Source of the DNA: DASPXY01 sp038227745
GTDB taxonomy: Bacteria > Planctomycetota > Planctomycetia > Gemmatales > Gemmataceae
Reading direction: 5' to 3'
DNA length: 11,489 bases
NCBI GenBank assembly: GCA_038227745.1
Contig: JBBRPS010000293.1
Coordinates: forward strand, 1-11,489
Part shown: piece by piece, positions 1 through 7,532 of the stretch
Layout: each line of letters starts with the position of its first letter
How positions within the stretch are numbered: position 1 is the first letter of the stretch
Notes under the pieces: model-generated
Told to the model about the DNA's origin: nothing
What the model saw: the letters and a program-made list of their open reading frames with translations, nothing else
Databases searched by the model: none
Made by a program: the position numbers and the translations under genes

Positions 1-132
1 AGCGGGGAGGCGCTTTGGAGTGCGGCGCTTGGCGCCGCTTTCGGTCTTTCTTTCGTAGTCCCGCGGCCTGGGACGAAGGAAAGAAAGAGCCAAAGCGGCG
101 CCGAGCGCCGCACTCCAAAGCGCCCCCCCGCT
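1..132. repeat. Large imperfect intergenic palindrome (nested type)
   Basis: Bases 1-61 pair with 72-132. The outer 42 bases on each side differ at only a few positions; the inner part, with a tctttcttt / aaagaaaga pair, is less regular and needs an indel. Each arm holds its own small hairpin: gcggcgc-ttg-gcgccgc at 22-38, with a one-base variant in the other arm. It lies upstream of the dehydrogenase gene, so it may be the 3' end structure of a gene to the left. It shares its arm-within-arm design, but not its sequence, with the palindromes near 3310, 5426 and 9438. Confidence 0.8.
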
Positions 133-192
133 ACGCCCGAATGCAAACCGCTCTAAACGAGGGGGTAGCGCTATACCACCCTGGAGACGTCG

Positions 193-3100
193 ATGCGTCC
201 GCTCCTCGCCGCCGGCCTGTGCCTGCTGTTCCTCGCCCCCACACCCGCCCGCCCCCAGCCGAAGAAAGACCCCCACTCCGCCCACATCGCGCCGACCCCG
301 CCGCGCACCCCCGAAGAGGAGCGCAAGGCATTCCACTTGCCGCCCGGCTTCGAGGCCCAGCTCGTCGCCTCCGAGCCCGAAATCCGCATGCCGATCAACA
401 TCGCCTTCGACGCCGCCGGCCGCCTCTGGGTCACCCAGTCGATCGAATACCCCTTCCCCGCCGCGCAAGCCGAGCAGGCGCGCGACACGGTCAAGATCCT
501 CTCCGACTTCGGCCCGGACGGCCGCGCCAAAAAGATCACCACCTTCGCCGATCGCCTCAACATCCCCATTGGCGTGCTGCCGGTCCAGCACGGCGCCATC
601 GTCTACAGCATCCCCAACGTCTACCGCTTCGCCGACTCGAAAAACGCCCTCCCCGAGAAGGCCGACCGCCGCGAGGTGCTCCTGAGCACCTACGGCTTCC
701 GCGACACGCACGGCATGACCGGCGAGTTCCAGCTCGGCTTCGACGGCTGGGTCTACGCCTGCCACGGCTTCTCCAACACCTCGAAACTCAAGGCCCAGGA
801 CGGCTCGGCGATCGCGATGTCGTCGGGCAACACCTACCGCTTCAAGCCGGACGGTTCGCACGTCGAGCAGTGGACGTGGGGCCAGGTCAACCCGTTCGGC
901 CTGGCGTTCGACCCGCTCGGCAACCTGTACTCGTGCGACTGCCACAGCCGGCCGCTCTACCAGCTGCTGCGCGGCGCCCACTACCCGAGCTTCGGCAAGC
1001 CGCACGACGGCCTCGGCTTCGGCCCGGAGATGGTGACACACGACCACGGCTCGACCGCCATCGCCGGCATCAGCTACTACGCCGCGGCGCAGTTCCCCAG
1101 GGCGTACCGCGACAACATTTTCATCGGCAACGTGGTGACCAACCGCATCAACCGCGACCGCCTCGAACGCCACGGCTCGACGTACCAGGGCATCGCCATG
1201 CCCGACTTCCTCAAGAGCGACGACCCCTGGTTCCGCCCGGTGGACATCAAGCTCGGCCCCGATGGTGCCCTGTACGTCGCGGATTTCTATACGCGGATTA
1301 TCGGCCATTACGAGGTGCCGCTCAATCACCCGCAGCGGACGAAGGAGTACGGCCGCGTCTGGCGCATCGTCTACCGCGGCGAAGGTGGCGCGGCCGCGGC
1401 GGCCGCGGACTGGACGAAGCCCGCGGTGCCGAAGCTCGTCGAGGCCCTGGCCGACCCGAACCTGACCGTGCGCCTGACCGCCGCCAACCAGCTCGTCGAG
1501 CGCGGCGGCAAGGACGGCGTCGGGCAAGTGCGTGGCCTGCTCTCCGCCGCGGAATCCAGGCCATTTCAGCGCCTGCACGGCCTGTGGGTGCTGGAGCGGC
1601 AGGGCGCCCTTGACGACAAACTCCTGTCGGCAGCCGCACGCGACAGGGACGCCGCCGTCCGCGTCCACGCCATGCGCGTCCTCAGCGAGCGCAAGGACTT
1701 TTCGCGGCCGCTGCACGACCTGGCCCTGGCCGGCCTGAAGGACAGCGACGCCTTCGTCAAGCGCGCCGCCGCCGAGGCGCTGGGGCAGCACCCCACGGCG
1801 GCGAACCTGCGGCCGCTGCTCGACCTGCGCCACGCCGTCCCCGCCGCCGACACGCATCTGCTGCACATGACGCGCATGGCTCTGCGCAACCAACTCCGCC
1901 CCGCCGCGACATGGGAACAGGTCAACGCGACGAAGTGGAGCGAGGCCGACGCCCGCGCCCTGGCCGACGTCTGCACCGGCGTCCCCAGCGCCGAGGCGGC
2001 CGCCTTCTTGCTCGCCCACGTCCGCCGCTACCCGGAGGGGCGCGCGAACCTGGTCCGCTACGTCCACCACATCGCCCGCCACGCCACCGCCGCGGACTTC
2101 GACCGCCTGCTGGTGGAGCACCTCGAAAAGAGGCTCGCGGGCGACCTCAGCCTGCAGGCTGCCCTGTTCAAGGCGATCCATAACGGCACCCAGGAGCGCG
2201 GCGCCGGGCCGCGCGATGCCGTCGTGGTCTGGGGCAACCACCTCACCGCCCTGCTGCTGGCCTCGAAGCACGGCCCGGACGTGGTGGCGGGCATCGAGAT
2301 CGCGGGCATGGTCCGCAGCGAGGAGGCGGTCGGCCACCTCCTGACGCTGACGGCCAGCCGCACGGCGCCCGAAGCGCAGCGGAAGGCGGCCATCGGCGCC
2401 CTGGTCGCCATCAACCCCGCCGCCGCCGTGCCACTGCTGGGCCGCATCCTCGCCGACGCGAAGGAGCCGCTGCCCCTGCGCGAGCAGGCGGCGAACTCCC
2501 TCGCGGCGACCAACCGCGCCGACGCCCACGCCGCTCTGCTCAAGGGCCTGGCGTCCGCGCCGGCCCGCCTGGAGACCACGATCGCCACGGGGCTGGCCGG
2601 CAGCGGGCCGGGGGCGGAGAAGCTGCTCGACGCCGTCGCGGCGGGCAAGGCGTCGCCGCGACTGCTCCAGGAGCGCGCCATCGAAGTGCGGCTGCAGCAG
2701 ACGAAGATCGCCAACCTGCGCGAACGCCTCACGAAGCTGACGCGGGGACTGATGCGGCCCGACGAGCGGCTGCAGGAGGTGATGAACCGCCGCCGCAGCG
2801 CCTTCCACGCGACGAAGCCGGACGTGTCGCGGGGCCTGAAGGTCTTCGAGAAGAGCTGCGCCGCCTGTCACCAGGTCGCGAACAAGGGATCAAAGATCGG
2901 GCCGCAGCTCGACGGCATCGGCGTGCGCGGCCTGGACCGCCTGCTGGAGGACATCCTCGACCCCAACCGCAACGTCGATCAGGCGTTCCGGGCCACGACG
3001 CTGACGCTGACGAACGGCCAGCAGGTGGTCGGGCTGCTGCTGCGTGAGGAGGGGGCGGTGCTGGTGATGGCGGACGCCCAGGGCAAAGAGGTACGCATCA

Positions 3101-3264
3101 AGCGCGCGGACGTCGAGCAGAAGGCGGTGTTGCCGCTGTCGCCGATGCCCGCCAACTTCGCCGAGCAGATCCCCGAGGGCGAGTTCGCGGACCTGCTGGC
3201 GTACCTGTTGGCGCAGCAGGCCGCGGAGGCGGCGCCGCGGACGAAGAACGGGAAGCGGCGGTGA
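193..3264 (+). CDS. PVC-type membrane-bound dehydrogenase with HEAT repeats and C-terminal cytochrome c domain
   Basis: A 1023-residue exported protein, probably a periplasmic haem-dependent dehydrogenase of the sugar/sorbosone dehydrogenase-like class that is much expanded in planctomycetes; the substrate is unknown. Residues 1-19 look like a signal peptide (MRPLLAAGLCLLFLAPTPA). Residues about 45-400 are a beta-propeller dehydrogenase domain ending in the family pattern GPDGALYVADFY, IIGHYE, then GRVWRI. Residues about 410-800 are alanine/leucine-rich HEAT-like helices, followed by a basic helical stretch near 830-855. The C-terminus is the PVC-type haem domain, with haem-attachment motif CAACH at 889-893 and a likely distal Met ligand, M985, in LSPMPANF. 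The ATG at 193 has ggag at 183-186, six bases upstream. The gene stands alone, bounded by palindromes on both sides. Family assignment is firm; substrate and redox partner are not visible. Confidence 0.93.
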   Translation: MRPLLAAGLCLLFLAPTPARPQPKKDPHSAHIAPTPPRTPEEERKAFHLPPGFEAQLVASEPEIRMPINIAFDAAGRLWVTQSIEYPFPAAQAEQARDTVKILSDFGPDGRAKKITTFADRLNIPIGVLPVQHGAIVYSIPNVYRFADSKNALPEKADRREVLLSTYGFRDTHGMTGEFQLGFDGWVYACHGFSNTSKLKAQDGSAIAMSSGNTYRFKPDGSHVEQWTWGQVNPFGLAFDPLGNLYSCDCHSRPLYQLLRGAHYPSFGKPHDGLGFGPEMVTHDHGSTAIAGISYYAAAQFPRAYRDNIFIGNVVTNRINRDRLERHGSTYQGIAMPDFLKSDDPWFRPVDIKLGPDGALYVADFYTRIIGHYEVPLNHPQRTKEYGRVWRIVYRGEGGAAAAAADWTKPAVPKLVEALADPNLTVRLTAANQLVERGGKDGVGQVRGLLSAAESRPFQRLHGLWVLERQGALDDKLLSAAARDRDAAVRVHAMRVLSERKDFSRPLHDLALAGLKDSDAFVKRAAAEALGQHPTAANLRPLLDLRHAVPAADTHLLHMTRMALRNQLRPAATWEQVNATKWSEADARALADVCTGVPSAEAAAFLLAHVRRYPEGRANLVRYVHHIARHATAADFDRLLVEHLEKRLAGDLSLQAALFKAIHNGTQERGAGPRDAVVVWGNHLTALLLASKHGPDVVAGIEIAGMVRSEEAVGHLLTLTASRTAPEAQRKAAIGALVAINPAAAVPLLGRILADAKEPLPLREQAANSLAATNRADAHAALLKGLASAPARLETTIATGLAGSGPGAEKLLDAVAAGKASPRLLQERAIEVRLQQTKIANLRERLTKLTRGLMRPDERLQEVMNRRRSAFHATKPDVSRGLKVFEKSCAACHQVANKGSKIGPQLDGIGVRGLDRLLEDILDPNRNVDQAFRATTLTLTNGQQVVGLLLREEGAVLVMADAQGKEVRIKRADVEQKAVLPLSPMPANFAEQIPEGEFADLLAYLLAQQAAEAAPRTKNGKRR

Positions 3265-3276
3265 GAATGCCTCTGT

Positions 3277-3342
3277 TCGTGGGTCAGGACTCCGATCCTG
3301 ACATGAGTCGGAACTTGTCAGGATCGGAGTCCTGACCCACGA
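3277..3342. terminator. Perfect nested palindrome, probable bidirectional terminator
   Basis: Two perfectly complementary 27-base arms, 3277-3303 and 3316-3342, flank a 12-base loop. Each arm contains a further hairpin, gtcagga-ctccga-tcctgac. It begins 13 bases after the stop of the dehydrogenase gene and lies 121 bases beyond the stop of the convergent phosphate permease gene, so it could end transcripts from both sides. No U-tract follows on either strand, so classical intrinsic termination is not proven. It may equally be a dispersed repeat. Confidence 0.75.
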
Positions 3343-3362
3343 CCCCCGCGAGGCCCTGAGCC

Positions 3363-3491
3363 GTGTCTGCCATCCTGTCCCGCTGCGCCGCCGCCCTCGC
3401 CTGCCTGTCCTGGGTGCTCCTGCTCGCGTGCGTCCTGGCCGCGCCGCACCAGATACGGCCCGGCTACCCGAACAGGGTGATGAGGAAGTAG
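3363..3491 (+). CDS. Candidate small ORF with signal-peptide-like N-terminus (doubtful)
   Basis: A GTG-started frame of 42 codons ends at TAG 3489-3491 and overlaps the 3' end of the convergent permease gene by 28 bases. Its product has a short basic/polar start, then a hydrophobic stretch (LACLSWVLLLACVLAAP) that resembles an export signal or one membrane helix. A weak gcgagg lies 9 bases upstream of the GTG. It could be a small membrane peptide, the decayed front of a lost secreted protein, or chance in GC-rich DNA. No homologue is recognised. Confidence 0.2.
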   Translation: MSAILSRCAAALACLSWVLLLACVLAAPHQIRPGYPNRVMRK

Positions 3492-4537
3492 CTGCCCGCG
3501 GCGATCGCGGCGCTGCCGGGGATCGTCAGGACCCACGCCCACACCACGCGCCCGGCGACCGCCCAGCGCACCGACCGCACCCGGTACCGCGCCGTGCCGA
3601 CGCCGACGATCGAGCCGGTGATCGTATGCGTCGTGCTTACCGGGATGCCCAAGGCGATCGTCAGCAGCAGCGTGCCCGCTGCCCCCGACTCGGCGCAGAA
3701 GCCGTCTACCGGCTGCAGCTTGATCAGCCGCTGTCCCATCGTCTTGACGATCCGCCAGCCGCCGAACAGCGTCCCCAGTCCCATCGCCAGGTGGCACGCC
3801 AGCACCACCTCCGTCGGGATCAGAGCCCGGGTGCCGTCCATGGCGATGGGGGCGCGCGCCGTCAGCAGGATCACCAGGATGATCCCCATCGTCTTCTGCG
3901 CGTCGTTGCCGCCGTGGCCCAGGCTGTAGAGCGCGGCCGACAGCAACTGGCCGCGGCGGAAGGTCTTGTCCACCTGGCGCGGCGGTGCCCGGCGGAACAG
4001 CCACGTCACGGCCACCGCGAATACCACGCCGACCACGAAGCCGAGCAGCGGCGCCAAGACGATGAACAGCAGCGTCTTGCCGATCCCGGACCACACCAGC
4101 GCGTCGAGCGAACCTGTGCAGGCCAGCGCCGCCCCGACCAGTCCGCCGACGAGGGCGTGCGACGAACTGGTCGGCAGCGCGTAGTACCACGTGAGCAGGT
4201 CCCAGGCGCAGGCGGCGATCAGCGTGGCCGCGATGACGGCGAAGGCGTTCTTTCGGAGCGTGGCGTTGTGGTCGTAATCGATCACGCCGAAGCTCATCGT
4301 CTCGGCGACGTGCAGGGAGAAGATCAGGAAGGCGATGAAGTTGAAGGCCGCGGCCCACAGCACCGCCTGCCGCGGGCTGAGGACGCGCGTCGAGACGATC
4401 GTGGCGACCGAGTTCGCCGCGTCGTGGAAGCCGTTCAGGAAGTCGAAGAACAGGGCGAGGACGATCAGGACGAGGGCCGCCGTCGGCAGCCCGAAGAAAT
4501 CCACGTGACCGAAGTTCAGCGTGTCCCAGAAGTGCAT
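3464..4537 (-). CDS. pit: Inorganic phosphate transporter, PiT/PHO4 family
   Basis: A polytopic inner-membrane permease of 357 residues that imports phosphate, probably as a metal-phosphate complex driven by the ion gradient as in other PiT proteins. Both PHO4 signatures are present: NGFHDAANSVAT at about 35-46 and GHGGNDAQK at about 207-215. The paired PTSSSH (about 122) and PVSTTH (about 299) motifs show the inverted duplicated fold of the family. About ten hydrophobic segments can be seen, and the length is at the short end for the family. I chose the ATG at 4537, which follows a G-rich stretch and leaves a short lead into the first helix. An in-frame TTG at 4594 would add 19 residues rich in G and R but has no well-placed ribosome site. 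The gene follows the DUF47 gene by 67 bases, the usual accessory-permease order, so they are probably cotranscribed. Confidence 0.94.
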   Translation of the reverse strand: MHFWDTLNFGHVDFFGLPTAALVLIVLALFFDFLNGFHDAANSVATIVSTRVLSPRQAVLWAAAFNFIAFLIFSLHVAETMSFGVIDYDHNATLRKNAFAVIAATLIAACAWDLLTWYYALPTSSSHALVGGLVGAALACTGSLDALVWSGIGKTLLFIVLAPLLGFVVGVVFAVAVTWLFRRAPPRQVDKTFRRGQLLSAALYSLGHGGNDAQKTMGIILVILLTARAPIAMDGTRALIPTEVVLACHLAMGLGTLFGGWRIVKTMGQRLIKLQPVDGFCAESGAAGTLLLTIALGIPVSTTHTITGSIVGVGTARYRVRSVRWAVAGRVVWAWVLTIPGSAAIAAGSYFLITLFG

Positions 4538-4604
4538 GGCCCCCCCACGGACGAACCCCCAATGGCGAGCCACCCGCGGCCCGCCCCACTCCAACGCCGC
4601 GCCG

Positions 4605-5228
4605 TCACGTGCCCTTCACGACGATCCCCGAGAGCACCTGGGCGACCTCGCGGCAGGCGTCCACGGTCTCCTCCAGCCAGCCGTACAGCTCGCGCAGCTT
4701 GATGAGCGTGAGGATGTCCGGCGGCTGGCTGAACAGGCGGGCGTCGGTGTCGCGGTAAATGCGGTCGGCCTCGTTCTCCAAGCGGCCGATCTCGCGCAGG
4801 CTGATCTCCATCTGGTCGGGTTCCTTCATGGTGCGGACCAGGCGGATGGCACGCGCGATGTGCGTGCAGCACTCGTGGACGATCCGCGCCATTTCGACCT
4901 GCTCGGGGGTCGGCCGGTCAATGCGGAACGCCAGCATCCGGTAGGCCGTCTCCTCCATGTTGTCCAGGACGTTGTCGAGCGAGGCGGCGAGGTGGTGGAT
5001 GTCCTCGCGGTCGAGCGGCGTGACGAAGCTGCGGCCCAGGGCCTTGATGATGCGCTCGATGAGCAGGTCGCAGGTGTGCTCCTCGTGCCGGAGCTGCTCG
5101 GCGCGCTCCGGCAGGCGGTCGAAAACCAGGACCATGTCGAGGAACGTCTGGGAGGCGCGGATGAGGAGTTCCGCGACCTCGTCGAAGAGGTCGAAGAATT
5201 TCTCCTCCCGCGGCATCAGGAAGACCAT
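4605..5228 (-). CDS. DUF47 family protein, PhoU-like accessory of the PiT transporter
   Basis: A 207-residue soluble, mostly helical protein of the DUF47 (PF01865) family, distantly related to PhoU and normally encoded beside PiT permeases, where it is thought to modulate phosphate uptake. Visible features are the N-terminal PREEKFFDLFDEVAE helix, the HEEHTCDLLIERI segment near 48-60 with its acidic/His cluster likely to bind metal, the LASLDNVLDNMEETAYR segment near 81-97, and the mirror motif ENEADRIYRDTDARLF near 150-165. Together these give the two three-helix bundles typical of the fold. The ATG at 5228 has ggagag six bases upstream; a second ATG at 5216 is possible. It is the first gene of a two-gene operon with the permease and has a PHO-box-like repeat array 28-65 bases before its start. 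Confidence 0.92.
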   Translation of the reverse strand: MVFLMPREEKFFDLFDEVAELLIRASQTFLDMVLVFDRLPERAEQLRHEEHTCDLLIERIIKALGRSFVTPLDREDIHHLAASLDNVLDNMEETAYRMLAFRIDRPTPEQVEMARIVHECCTHIARAIRLVRTMKEPDQMEISLREIGRLENEADRIYRDTDARLFSQPPDILTLIKLRELYGWLEETVDACREVAQVLSGIVVKGT

Positions 5229-5255
5229 CGCCGTCTCTCCGAGGGTGTGCAGGGA

Positions 5256-5293
5256 TTCACGCGATCTTCACGCGAGCTTCACTGCCCATTCTC
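5256..5293. promoter_or_regulatory. PHO-box-like array of 11-bp direct repeats upstream of the phosphate operon
   Basis: On the + strand TTCAC begins at 5256, 5267 and 5278, exactly 11 bases apart, with a degenerate fourth unit, TTCTC, at 5289. The first two units match over nine bases (TTCACGCGA). Direct repeats with one-turn spacing are the known architecture of PhoB/PhoP operators; actinobacterial PhoP sites also use a GTTCAC-like core. In the direction of the operon the motif reads GTGAA. The array lies 28-65 bases before the DUF47 ATG. The regulator is inferred; no phoB/phoR gene is in the window. Confidence 0.6.
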
Positions 5294-5370
5294 GGGAATT
5301 TGGGCGCGGGAGCCAGAGGGGGGGACGACTTCCCGTTTTTCCGTCCTCAGGTGATTGAAGTCAGGTGGTG

Positions 5371-5480
5371 GCGAGCGGCGGGAAAAACTCTCCCCGTAGG
5401 ACGGCTCTCCCGAGCCGTCCTGTCCGCGAGAGGACGGCTCGGGAGAGCCGTCCTACAGGCGGTTTTCTTTCGCCGCTCGT
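5371..5480. terminator. Nested palindrome after the membrane protein gene, probable terminator
   Basis: The core consists of 26-base complementary arms, 5396-5421 and 5431-5456, around a 9-base loop. Each arm folds on itself as aggacggctc-tccc-gagccgtcct (10-bp stem, 4-base loop). An outer shell, cgagcggcg at 5372-5380 and cgccgctcg at 5471-5479, plus imperfect A/T tracts, makes the whole unit about 110 bases. Its right edge abuts the TAG stop of the 342-residue membrane protein gene (5481-5483), and it separates that gene from the phosphate operon on the same strand. It probably insulates the two units. Confidence 0.75.
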
Positions 5481-6509
5481 CTAAACGGCCGGGCGCTCCA
5501 GCACTTGCTCGGCGAGCTGCTGGTAGCGCTGGTGGAGGACGGCGGCCTTCTCCTGCTTGACGTGCTCGGCCGTGTCGAGGACGCTGAGACGCTTCTGCTC
5601 GCTCAGGTACCAGCGCGTCAGTTCGGCGAGGTCGCCGAACGACTCGGGCGGCCGCGGCCGCACGGCGTGGGCGCGCAGGATCTCTTCCAGCTGGAGCAGA
5701 TGCTCCTCGACGTCCTCCGGGGCGTGCCGGTCGCCCAGGTAGCGCTCGACGAACTCGTCGAACATGAAGCGCGTGAAGCGGTCGCCGACGTCGGGCTCGT
5801 GCCGCGCGTAGAGGACTTCCGCCCGCAGCCGTGACTTGGTGCGGCGCCGCGGGGCCTCGCCAGTACACTCGGCGGCGTCGCGGCCTTCGCGGCGGACAGC
5901 CTGTTGCGGCGCGCGGGTCGGGCGTGGTTCCTGCGCCGGTCTTGCCGGCGGCGGCGCCCAGGGCTGCGGCTGCTTGCCCTTGCCGAACAGCGGGACGGCG
6001 ACGAAGTCGATGACCGGCTGCAGGATCCACGCGACGACCAGCACCAGCCCGGCGGCGATGAGCGAGCGCAGGGCGACGGCGGGGAGCTGTTCCGCGTCGA
6101 ACCCGCCGAGCGACACGAAGGCGTAGCCCGCGTAGATCAGGAAGGCGGCCAGGGCGAGGCGCAGGCGGGCGTAGACGAAGGTCAGCACGGGCAGGACGAT
6201 CCAGAACGGCGCCAGCACCAGGCCGGCCGCGATGAAGCCGCGCACCGCCACCTTGAGGAGGTCCTGCGTGTCGAAGCCGCCGAGGGCGAAGTAGGAGTAG
6301 CCGCCGTATATCAGGAACGCCGCCACGCCGAGGCGCATGCCCCAGCTGTACAGGGCCGGGTAGGGGGCCGCCATCTTCGAGCCGAGCAGCACGAACAGGC
6401 CGACGATCAGCGCGACGAAGCAGGGGTCGGTGCCGTCGATAAAGGTGAGGACCTCGCGCGCCGAGGCGGCGAGGTCGATCGAACGCAGGGATTCCAGTAC
6501 GCCGTTCAT
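5481..6509 (-). CDS. Membrane protein with duplicated transmembrane module and charged C-terminal domain, function unknown
   Basis: A 342-residue protein that I do not recognise. Residues 31-44 form one hydrophobic helix. Two copies of a helix-GGFD-helix module follow, at about 63-111 and 121-169; they are identical at 29 of 49 aligned positions, including AAFLIY, LGGFD and IAAGLVL. A Pro/Gln/Arg-rich linker (about 180-225) then leads to a charged helical domain, probably cytoplasmic, with TRFMFDEFVERYLGD near 246-260 and a heptad-like C-terminal end. The start is set by gaggag eight bases before the ATG at 6509; an upstream in-frame ATG at 6569 would add 20 Pro/Thr/Gly-rich residues and has no comparable site. 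It has its own promoter-like sequence and is closed by a palindrome, so it is probably a single-gene unit. A role in envelope organisation or sensing is possible but unsupported. Confidence 0.82.
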   Translation of the reverse strand: MNGVLESLRSIDLAASAREVLTFIDGTDPCFVALIVGLFVLLGSKMAAPYPALYSWGMRLGVAAFLIYGGYSYFALGGFDTQDLLKVAVRGFIAAGLVLAPFWIVLPVLTFVYARLRLALAAFLIYAGYAFVSLGGFDAEQLPAVALRSLIAAGLVLVVAWILQPVIDFVAVPLFGKGKQPQPWAPPPARPAQEPRPTRAPQQAVRREGRDAAECTGEAPRRRTKSRLRAEVLYARHEPDVGDRFTRFMFDEFVERYLGDRHAPEDVEEHLLQLEEILRAHAVRPRPPESFGDLAELTRWYLSEQKRLSVLDTAEHVKQEKAAVLHQRYQQLAEQVLERPAV

Positions 6510-6601
6510 GGCGCGGTCTCCTCGGGGTGTGGCCGCACCGCGGGGGCCGGTCGGGGTTGGGGTAGGCACGGGCCTGACTGCGGTGGGCGGCAGGATAGTC
6601 T

Positions 6602-6632
6602 ATTGTACGGGCGGGGCCGGGCCGCTTGTCAA
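6602..6632 (-). promoter_or_regulatory. Sigma70-type promoter for the membrane protein gene
   Basis: Read on the minus strand, TTGACA (6632-6627) is followed after 19 bases by TACAAT (6607-6602). Both hexamers are at or one base from consensus, which is striking in DNA this GC-rich; the spacer is two bases longer than ideal. Initiation near 6594 would leave a leader of about 85 bases before the ATG at 6509. Confidence 0.5.
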
Positions 6633-6710
6633 CGACCGATCTGCTTTTCCGAGACGCACCTCCTTGACCCGCCGACCGAGCCTGGACAGAAGGATGAGGA
6701 AGACCCGGCG

Positions 6711-6785
6711 GACCCTGTGATCAGCATGAGCGGGCATACTGGCCTGGTGGACGCCATCGCCCTGAACCCCAACGGGCGACACCAA
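6711..6785 (+). pseudogene. WD40 repeat fragment (relic)
   Basis: In frame with ATG 6726 the DNA reads MSGHTGLVDAIALNPNGRH, a near-standard first half of a WD40 repeat (the GH..x..V.A.A..P.G pattern). After GRH the sequence leaves the pattern (QFPPAANS) and meets a TGA at 6808-6810. The upstream in-frame codons (DEEDPADPVIS) contain no complete repeat. It lies between the membrane protein gene's promoter and the 3' end of the Crp-type gene. It is most simply the remnant of a long WD40 protein, a class abundant in planctomycetes. A newly assembled short protein is less likely. Confidence 0.5.
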
Positions 6786-6798
6786 TTTCCTCCGGCGG

Positions 6799-7515
6799 CT
6801 AATTCATGATGCGGTCGTAGAACGCCGCACCGACTCCGTAGCACTCGCAACAGGCGGCTTCCAGCCCGTCCCGGTTGAGAACACGGAGGACGCCCCGGCG
6901 ATAGGTGAGCAGGCCCGCCGTTTGCAGCGCCCCGGCGACGACCGATACCGTCTGGCGGCGCACGCCGAGCATCTCGGCCAGATACTCGTGCGTCATCGAG
7001 AACTCGGCCTCCTCCACCCGGTCGTGGGTCATCAGCAGCCACCGGCACATGCGCTCTTCCAGCGAATGCAGCAGGTTGCAGGCGACCGTCTGGTGCGCAT
7101 ACCGCAGGGAATAAGCGGTGTAGCGCCGCACGAGGCCGTCGAGCGTCCCGTCCGGCTTCATCGCCTTCAAGAAGGCGGGTGTGGGGATGCGCAGACCTTC
7201 GCCGGAAACCGGGGCGACCGCCCGGATCGGGCTGGAATCGAGGCCGAGGGCGACGGGGAGGCCGGCCATGCCCTCATTGCCGATGGTCGCCGCTTCGACT
7301 TCTTTGCCGTCCTCCATGAGGACTGTCAGGGAGATCATCCCGCTCGTAGGGAAGTAGACGTGGGGCAGACTGCCCGGACCGTCTTGGCGGTAGACCTCCT
7401 CTCCTTGTGCCAGGGAGGCGGTCTTGGCGGAACGAATCAAGGACTTGTACTCGCCCTGGGGCAAGCGGTTGAGTAAGCGGTTCTCCCTCCGCTTCGGTGT
7501 CGCAGGTACGGACAT
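6799..7515 (-). CDS. Crp/Fnr family transcriptional regulator
   Basis: A 238-residue DNA-binding regulator. Residues about 14-130 form a cyclic-nucleotide-binding-type beta-roll, with the family segments YFPTSGMISL (54-63) and EDGKEVEAATIGNEGMAGL (68-86). The canonical phosphate-binding cassette of cAMP receptors is not intact, so the ligand is probably not cAMP. A long dimerisation helix (about 131-165) precedes a winged helix-turn-helix, with FSMTHEYLAEMLGVRRQTVS near 172-191 and the wing LLTYRRGVLRVLN. The Cys-rich end (CCECYGV, 222-228) is usual for this subfamily and need not be a metal site. The start is the ATG at 7515, preceded by aaggggg; an open frame reaches 7707 but its extra 64 residues look non-coding. 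It is divergent from the KaiC-like gene and may control it and itself; an 11-bp tandem repeat lies in its leader. Confidence 0.9.
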   Translation of the reverse strand: MSVPATPKRRENRLLNRLPQGEYKSLIRSAKTASLAQGEEVYRQDGPGSLPHVYFPTSGMISLTVLMEDGKEVEAATIGNEGMAGLPVALGLDSSPIRAVAPVSGEGLRIPTPAFLKAMKPDGTLDGLVRRYTAYSLRYAHQTVACNLLHSLEERMCRWLLMTHDRVEEAEFSMTHEYLAEMLGVRRQTVSVVAGALQTAGLLTYRRGVLRVLNRDGLEAACCECYGVGAAFYDRIMN

Positions 7516-7532
7516 CACGTCCCCCTTTCTTG

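Noticed and set aside
164..177. Small dyad ggta-gcgcta-tacc before the dehydrogenase gene
   Set aside because: Only four base pairs per arm; expected by chance.
15..1613. Long + strand open frame of 532 codons over the dehydrogenase gene
   Set aside because: Arg/Pro-rich, no domain, shifted frame of a gene with clear motifs; starts inside the palindrome.
3318..4589. Long minus-strand frame of 423 codons over the permease gene
   Set aside because: Shadow frame rich in G/R/P; the permease frame carries both PHO4 signatures.
3428..4702. + strand frame antisense to pit
   Set aside because: Low-complexity Arg/Asp/Gln product typical of antisense high-GC DNA; no domain.
5284..5305. Inverted pair gccca / tgggc upstream of the DUF47 gene
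   Set aside because: Five-base arms only, and overlapping the better-supported direct repeat array.
5904..6809. + strand frame of 301 codons ending in the WD40 fragment
   Set aside because: Most of it is antisense shadow of the membrane protein; only the last part resembles WD40.
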